Below are positions 60,758-64,000 of a stretch of DNA of 64,000 bases, piece after piece. The notes under the pieces were generated by a model, which was not told the origin of the DNA, did not search any database, and worked only from the letters and a program-made list of their open reading frames with translations. This stretch comes from an uncultured Bartonella sp. (GTDB taxonomy: Bacteria; Pseudomonadota; Alphaproteobacteria; Rhizobiales; Rhizobiaceae): contig CALYQL010000002.1 in the NCBI GenBank assembly GCA_945285915.1, positions 86,596 to 150,595 on the forward strand, in the 5' to 3' direction. Within the stretch, counting starts at the first letter, position 1; each line of letters starts with the position of its first letter. The position numbers were made by a program, and so were the translations under genes.

Positions 60758-63700
60758 TTATTCAGCTGCATCTGGCAGTGCATCGTTTGCCTGTTGTGCT
60801 AAAAGCTCACGCGTATCATCAAGCTCAACATTGAGCCCCAAGGAACGCATTTCTTTTACCAACACATTGAAGCTTTCCGGTATACCGGCTTCAAATGTAT
60901 CATCACCGCGCACAATAGCTTCGTACACTTTCGTACGCCCGGCAACATCGTCCGACTTAACAGTCAGCATTTCTTGCAGAGTATACGCTGCGCCATAAGC
61001 CTCGAGAGCCCAGACTTCCATTTCACCAAAACGCTGTCCGCCAAACTGTGCTTTACCACCCAATGGCTGTTGCGTTACCAACGAGTATGGACCAATCGAA
61101 CGAGCGTGAATCTTGTCATCGACCAGATGGTGCAGTTTAAGCATATAAATGTAGCCCACTGTCACCCGACGATCAAATGGTTCACCCGTACGTCCGTCGA
61201 ATAGCTGTACCTGCCCCGTTGTTGCCAAACCAGCCTCGGTCAACATTTCGTTGATATCGGCATCGTGCGCACCATCGAAAACTGGTGTTGCTATTGATAC
61301 ACCACGTTTCATCTGTCCGGCCAAACGAACAATGCTTTCATCATCGTATTGACGGATTGGCTCATTACGATCGTTATCAGGAATGATATCCTCGATCCGT
61401 TGCCGTAATGGTTGAATGTCGCCAGACTTTTGATAAGCCTCCAACAATTTACCAACCTGCTTGCCCAAACCGGCACAAGCCCATCCCAAGTGTGTTTCAA
61501 GAATTTGTCCGACGTTCATTCGGCTTGGCACACCAAGAGGGTTCAACACGATATCTGCATGCGTTCCGTCTTCAAGGAATGGCATATCTTCAATTGGCAA
61601 TATGCGTGAAACAACACCCTTATTACCGTGACGACCAGCCATCTTGTCACCTGGTTGGATTTTGCGCTTAACAGCAACAAAAACCTTAACCATTTTCATC
61701 ACGCCTGGAGGCATTTCGTCGCCGCGCTGAACTTTCTCAACCTTGTCCATAAAGCGACGCTGCAATGCTTCCTTGGATTCGTCATATTGCTTACGCAATG
61801 CTTCGATTTCGCCCTGAAGCTTTTCATCTTCAACAGCAAATTGCCACCATTGCGACCGAGGATATTCACCCATGACAGATTCACTCAAGGATGTACCCTT
61901 CTTGAATCCCTTAGGTCCTTCGATTGCAACTTTACCATTCAGCATATCAACAAGACGTGCATAAACGCTACGATCAAGAATTGACTGCTCGTCATCACGG
62001 TCTTTGGCCAAACGTTCAATCTCTTCACGTTCGATTGCCATTGCACGTTCGTCTTTCTCAACGCCATGGCGATTGAAAACACGAACCTCAACAACCGTAC
62101 CAAATGTCCCCGGAGGCATACGCATGGATGTATCCCGAACATCCGAAGCCTTTTCACCAAATATTGCACGCAGAAGCTTTTCTTCTGGTGTCATTGGACT
62201 TTCGCCCTTTGGTGTAATTTTACCAACAAGGATATCACCTGGTTGAACTTCCGCGCCGATATAAACAATGCCTGCTTCGTCAAGGTTTTTCAAAGCCTCT
62301 TCCGAGACATTCGGTATATCGCGGGTGATTTCTTCAGGTCCGAGCTTTGTATCACGGGCAGATACTTCGAATTCCTCAATATGAATAGAGGTAAACACAT
62401 CTTCTGCAACGATACGCTCAGAAAGAAGAATAGCATCTTCATAGTTGTAACCGTTCCAAGGCATAAATGCCACGAGCACGTTACGACCAAGTGCCAAATC
62501 ACCAAGATCCGTTGACGGACCATCGGCAATAATATCGCCTTTCTGGATATGATCGCCAACGCGAACCAATGGACGCTGATTAATACATGTCGACTGGTTG
62601 GAACGTTGGAATTTATGCAAGCGATAAATATCAACACCAGACTTAGAAGGATCCAGATCTTCTGTTGCACGGATAACAATACGTGTTGCGTCAACCTGGT
62701 CAACAATACCACCACGCTTTGCACCAATAGCAGCACCAGAGTCACGCGCAACGATTGGTTCCATACCGGTACCAACAAAAGGTGCCTCAGCACGCAGCAG
62801 CGGAACAGCCTGACGTTGCATGTTTGAACCCATCAGAGCGCGGTTAGCGTCGTCGTTTTCCAAAAATGGAATAAGAGCAGCAGCAACCGATACCAACTGT
62901 TTCGGTGAAACGTCCATCAAGTCGATATGGTCACTTGGCGCCATCAAAACTTCACCAGCATGACGACAGACAACAAATTCTTCCTTGAATTTACCGTCTT
63001 CAGTCAGTGATGAATTGGCCTGTGCAACATAGTGCTTGGACTCTTCCATTGCTGAAAGATAAACCACTTCACGTGTTACCTTACCATCGACGATTTTTCT
63101 GTATGGGCTTTCAATAAAGCCATACTTGTTAACTCTCGCAAATGTAGCAAGCGAGTTAATCAAACCGATGTTCGGACCTTCCGGCGTTTCAATCGGACAA
63201 ATACGACCATAGTGTGTTGGATGCACGTCACGAACTTCAAAGCCCGCACGTTCACGTGTCAAACCACCAGGTCCCAATGCTGATAAACGACGCTTATGCG
63301 TGATCTCAGACAATGGATTGGTCTGATCCATAAACTGTGACAGCTGAGACGAACCAAAGAATTCACGAACAGCAGCGGCAGCAGGCTTAGCGTTAATCAA
63401 ATCCTGCGGCATAACTGTGTCAATTTCAATTGACGACATGCGTTCCTTGATTGCACGTTCCATACGCAGCAAACCGACGCGATATTGATTTTCCATCAAC
63501 TCACCAACCGAACGAACACGACGGTTGCCTAAGTTATCAATATCATCGATTTCACCGCGTCCATCGCGCAGCTCAACCAACATCTTCACAACGGCCAAGA
63601 TATCTTCCTTGCGCAAGATACGAACAGTATCTGGGCAATCAAGATCAAGTCGCATGTTCATCTTCACACGACCAACCGCTGAAAGATCGTAGCGCTCTGG

Positions 63701-64000
63701 GTCAAAGAACAATGAATCAAACATGGCTTCTGCCGTATCCATCGTTGGAGGTTCACCAGGACGCATAACACGATAAATATCAAACAGCGCATCTTGACGG
63801 CTCTGATTTTTATCAGCAGCCAAAGTGTTGCGAATATATGCACCAATGTTTACGTGATCGATATCAAGAACATTGATCTCATCAACACCGGTATCAAGCA
63901 GGACTCTTAAAGTCTTTTCGTCAATTTCATCGCCAGCTTCGAGATAGATCTCACAGGTTTCGTAATTGACAATATCTTCTGCCAAATAGGATCCATAAAG
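60758..64000 (-). CDS. rpoB: DNA-directed RNA polymerase subunit beta (C-terminal 1080 residues; runs off window)
   Basis: The frame is open to the right edge, starting inside the gene ([21 protein letters not shown]) and giving 1080 residues of the roughly 1380 expected. The rifampicin-binding region appears as [44 protein letters not shown] with wild-type-looking residues. The [14 protein letters not shown] and the C-terminal [22 protein letters not shown] blocks are diagnostic. The listed start at 63985 is internal and not a gene start. It is upstream of rpoC in one operon. Confidence 0.98.
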   Translation of the reverse strand, partial: LYGSYLAEDIVNYETCEIYLEAGDEIDEKTLRVLLDTGVDEINVLDIDHVNIGAYIRNTLAADKNQSRQDALFDIYRVMRPGEPPTMDTAEAMFDSLFFDPERYDLSAVGRVKMNMRLDLDCPDTVRILRKEDILAVVKMLVELRDGRGEIDDIDNLGNRRVRSVGELMENQYRVGLLRMERAIKERMSSIEIDTVMPQDLINAKPAAAAVREFFGSSQLSQFMDQTNPLSEITHKRRLSALGPGGLTRERAGFEVRDVHPTHYGRICPIETPEGPNIGLINSLATFARVNKYGFIESPYRKIVDGKVTREVVYLSAMEESKHYVAQANSSLTEDGKFKEEFVVCRHAGEVLMAPSDHIDLMDVSPKQLVSVAAALIPFLENDDANRALMGSNMQRQAVPLLRAEAPFVGTGMEPIVARDSGAAIGAKRGGIVDQVDATRIVIRATEDLDPSKSGVDIYRLHKFQRSNQSTCINQRPLVRVGDHIQKGDIIADGPSTDLGDLALGRNVLVAFMPWNGYNYEDAILLSERIVAEDVFTSIHIEEFEVSARDTKLGPEEITRDIPNVSEEALKNLDEAGIVYIGAEVQPGDILVGKITPKGESPMTPEEKLLRAIFGEKASDVRDTSMRMPPGTFGTVVEVRVFNRHGVEKDERAMAIEREEIERLAKDRDDEQSILDRSVYARLVDMLNGKVAIEGPKGFKKGTSLSESVMGEYPRSQWWQFAVEDEKLQGEIEALRKQYDESKEALQRRFMDKVEKVQRGDEMPPGVMKMVKVFVAVKRKIQPGDKMAGRHGNKGVVSRILPIEDMPFLEDGTHADIVLNPLGVPSRMNVGQILETHLGWACAGLGKQVGKLLEAYQKSGDIQPLRQRIEDIIPDNDRNEPIRQYDDESIVRLAGQMKRGVSIATPVFDGAHDADINEMLTEAGLATTGQVQLFDGRTGEPFDRRVTVGYIYMLKLHHLVDDKIHARSIGPYSLVTQQPLGGKAQFGGQRFGEMEVWALEAYGAAYTLQEMLTVKSDDVAGRTKVYEAIVRGDDTFEAGIPESFNVLVKEMRSLGLNVELDDTRELLAQQANDALPDAAE

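Overview
The window is chromosomal DNA (roughly 40-43% GC by eye) from an alphaproteobacterium of the Rhizobiales/Hyphomicrobiales, close to the Brucella-Bartonella branch. The placement rests on the gltA protein, the comEC-gltX-gltA and lpxB-lpxI-lpxA-fabZ-lpxD-bamA-rseP-cdsA-uppS-frr-pyrH-tsf-rpsB gene orders, the presence of LpxI, EipB (DUF1849) and DUF1489, and thyA-folA-hflK-hflC-DUF2065-Do protease. The low GC and the decayed 3'-end copies suggest a host-associated lineage such as a Bartonella-like gut symbiont. That is an inference; no species is claimed. No rRNA, tRNA, CRISPR array, prophage or IS element was found.

Layout: 1-5.1 kb holds gor (partial), a DUF2059 protein and rpiA on the minus strand, then bfd-bfr (iron storage and release, with a RirA-type operator candidate) and comEC. 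5.2-9.1 kb holds gltX, gltA and a strange tail of gltA: three copies of its 3' end, two terminators and a 20-bp repeat array. 9.1-16 kb holds an SDR, a RecD-like helicase, ilvN-ilvB behind a transcription attenuator with a readable leader peptide, miaA and serB. 16-22 kb is the thyA-folA-hflK-hflC-DUF2065-degP cluster, whose end is tandemly duplicated against serB. 22-29 kb is accessory metabolism: an M20 amidohydrolase with an MHS-type transporter and divergent LysR regulator, then a polar amino-acid ABC transporter whose ATPase carries an in-frame stop. 29-42 kb is the conserved envelope/translation superoperon. 42-54 kb holds eipB, a RidA-GDPD-HIT run, clpS-clpA, a D,D-carboxypeptidase with SPOR domain, sdaA, nitroreductase, DUF1624 and MerR genes. 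54-56.4 kb is a thin region with a His-tailed small protein, a VOC protein, gene debris and a pentapeptide-like 15-bp array. 56.4-64 kb is rpoC and most of rpoB.

The most unusual signal is a recurring architecture: the 3' end of a housekeeping gene, with its terminator, has been copied in tandem beside the intact gene. It is seen at gltA (extra copies of about 98 and 330 bp), serB/degP (246-bp period) and rpoC (226-bp period), with miniature versions at comEC (23 bp), the LysR gene (18 bp) and the dac gene (9 bp). Two of the large ones adjoin degenerate short tandem arrays (20-bp and 15-bp units). Other points worth attention are a GDPD-family protein that has lost most catalytic residues, the ilv leader peptide MEKIILVVW, a 21-bp LysR-type palindrome, and an unlisted 33-residue membrane protein gene upstream of sdaA.
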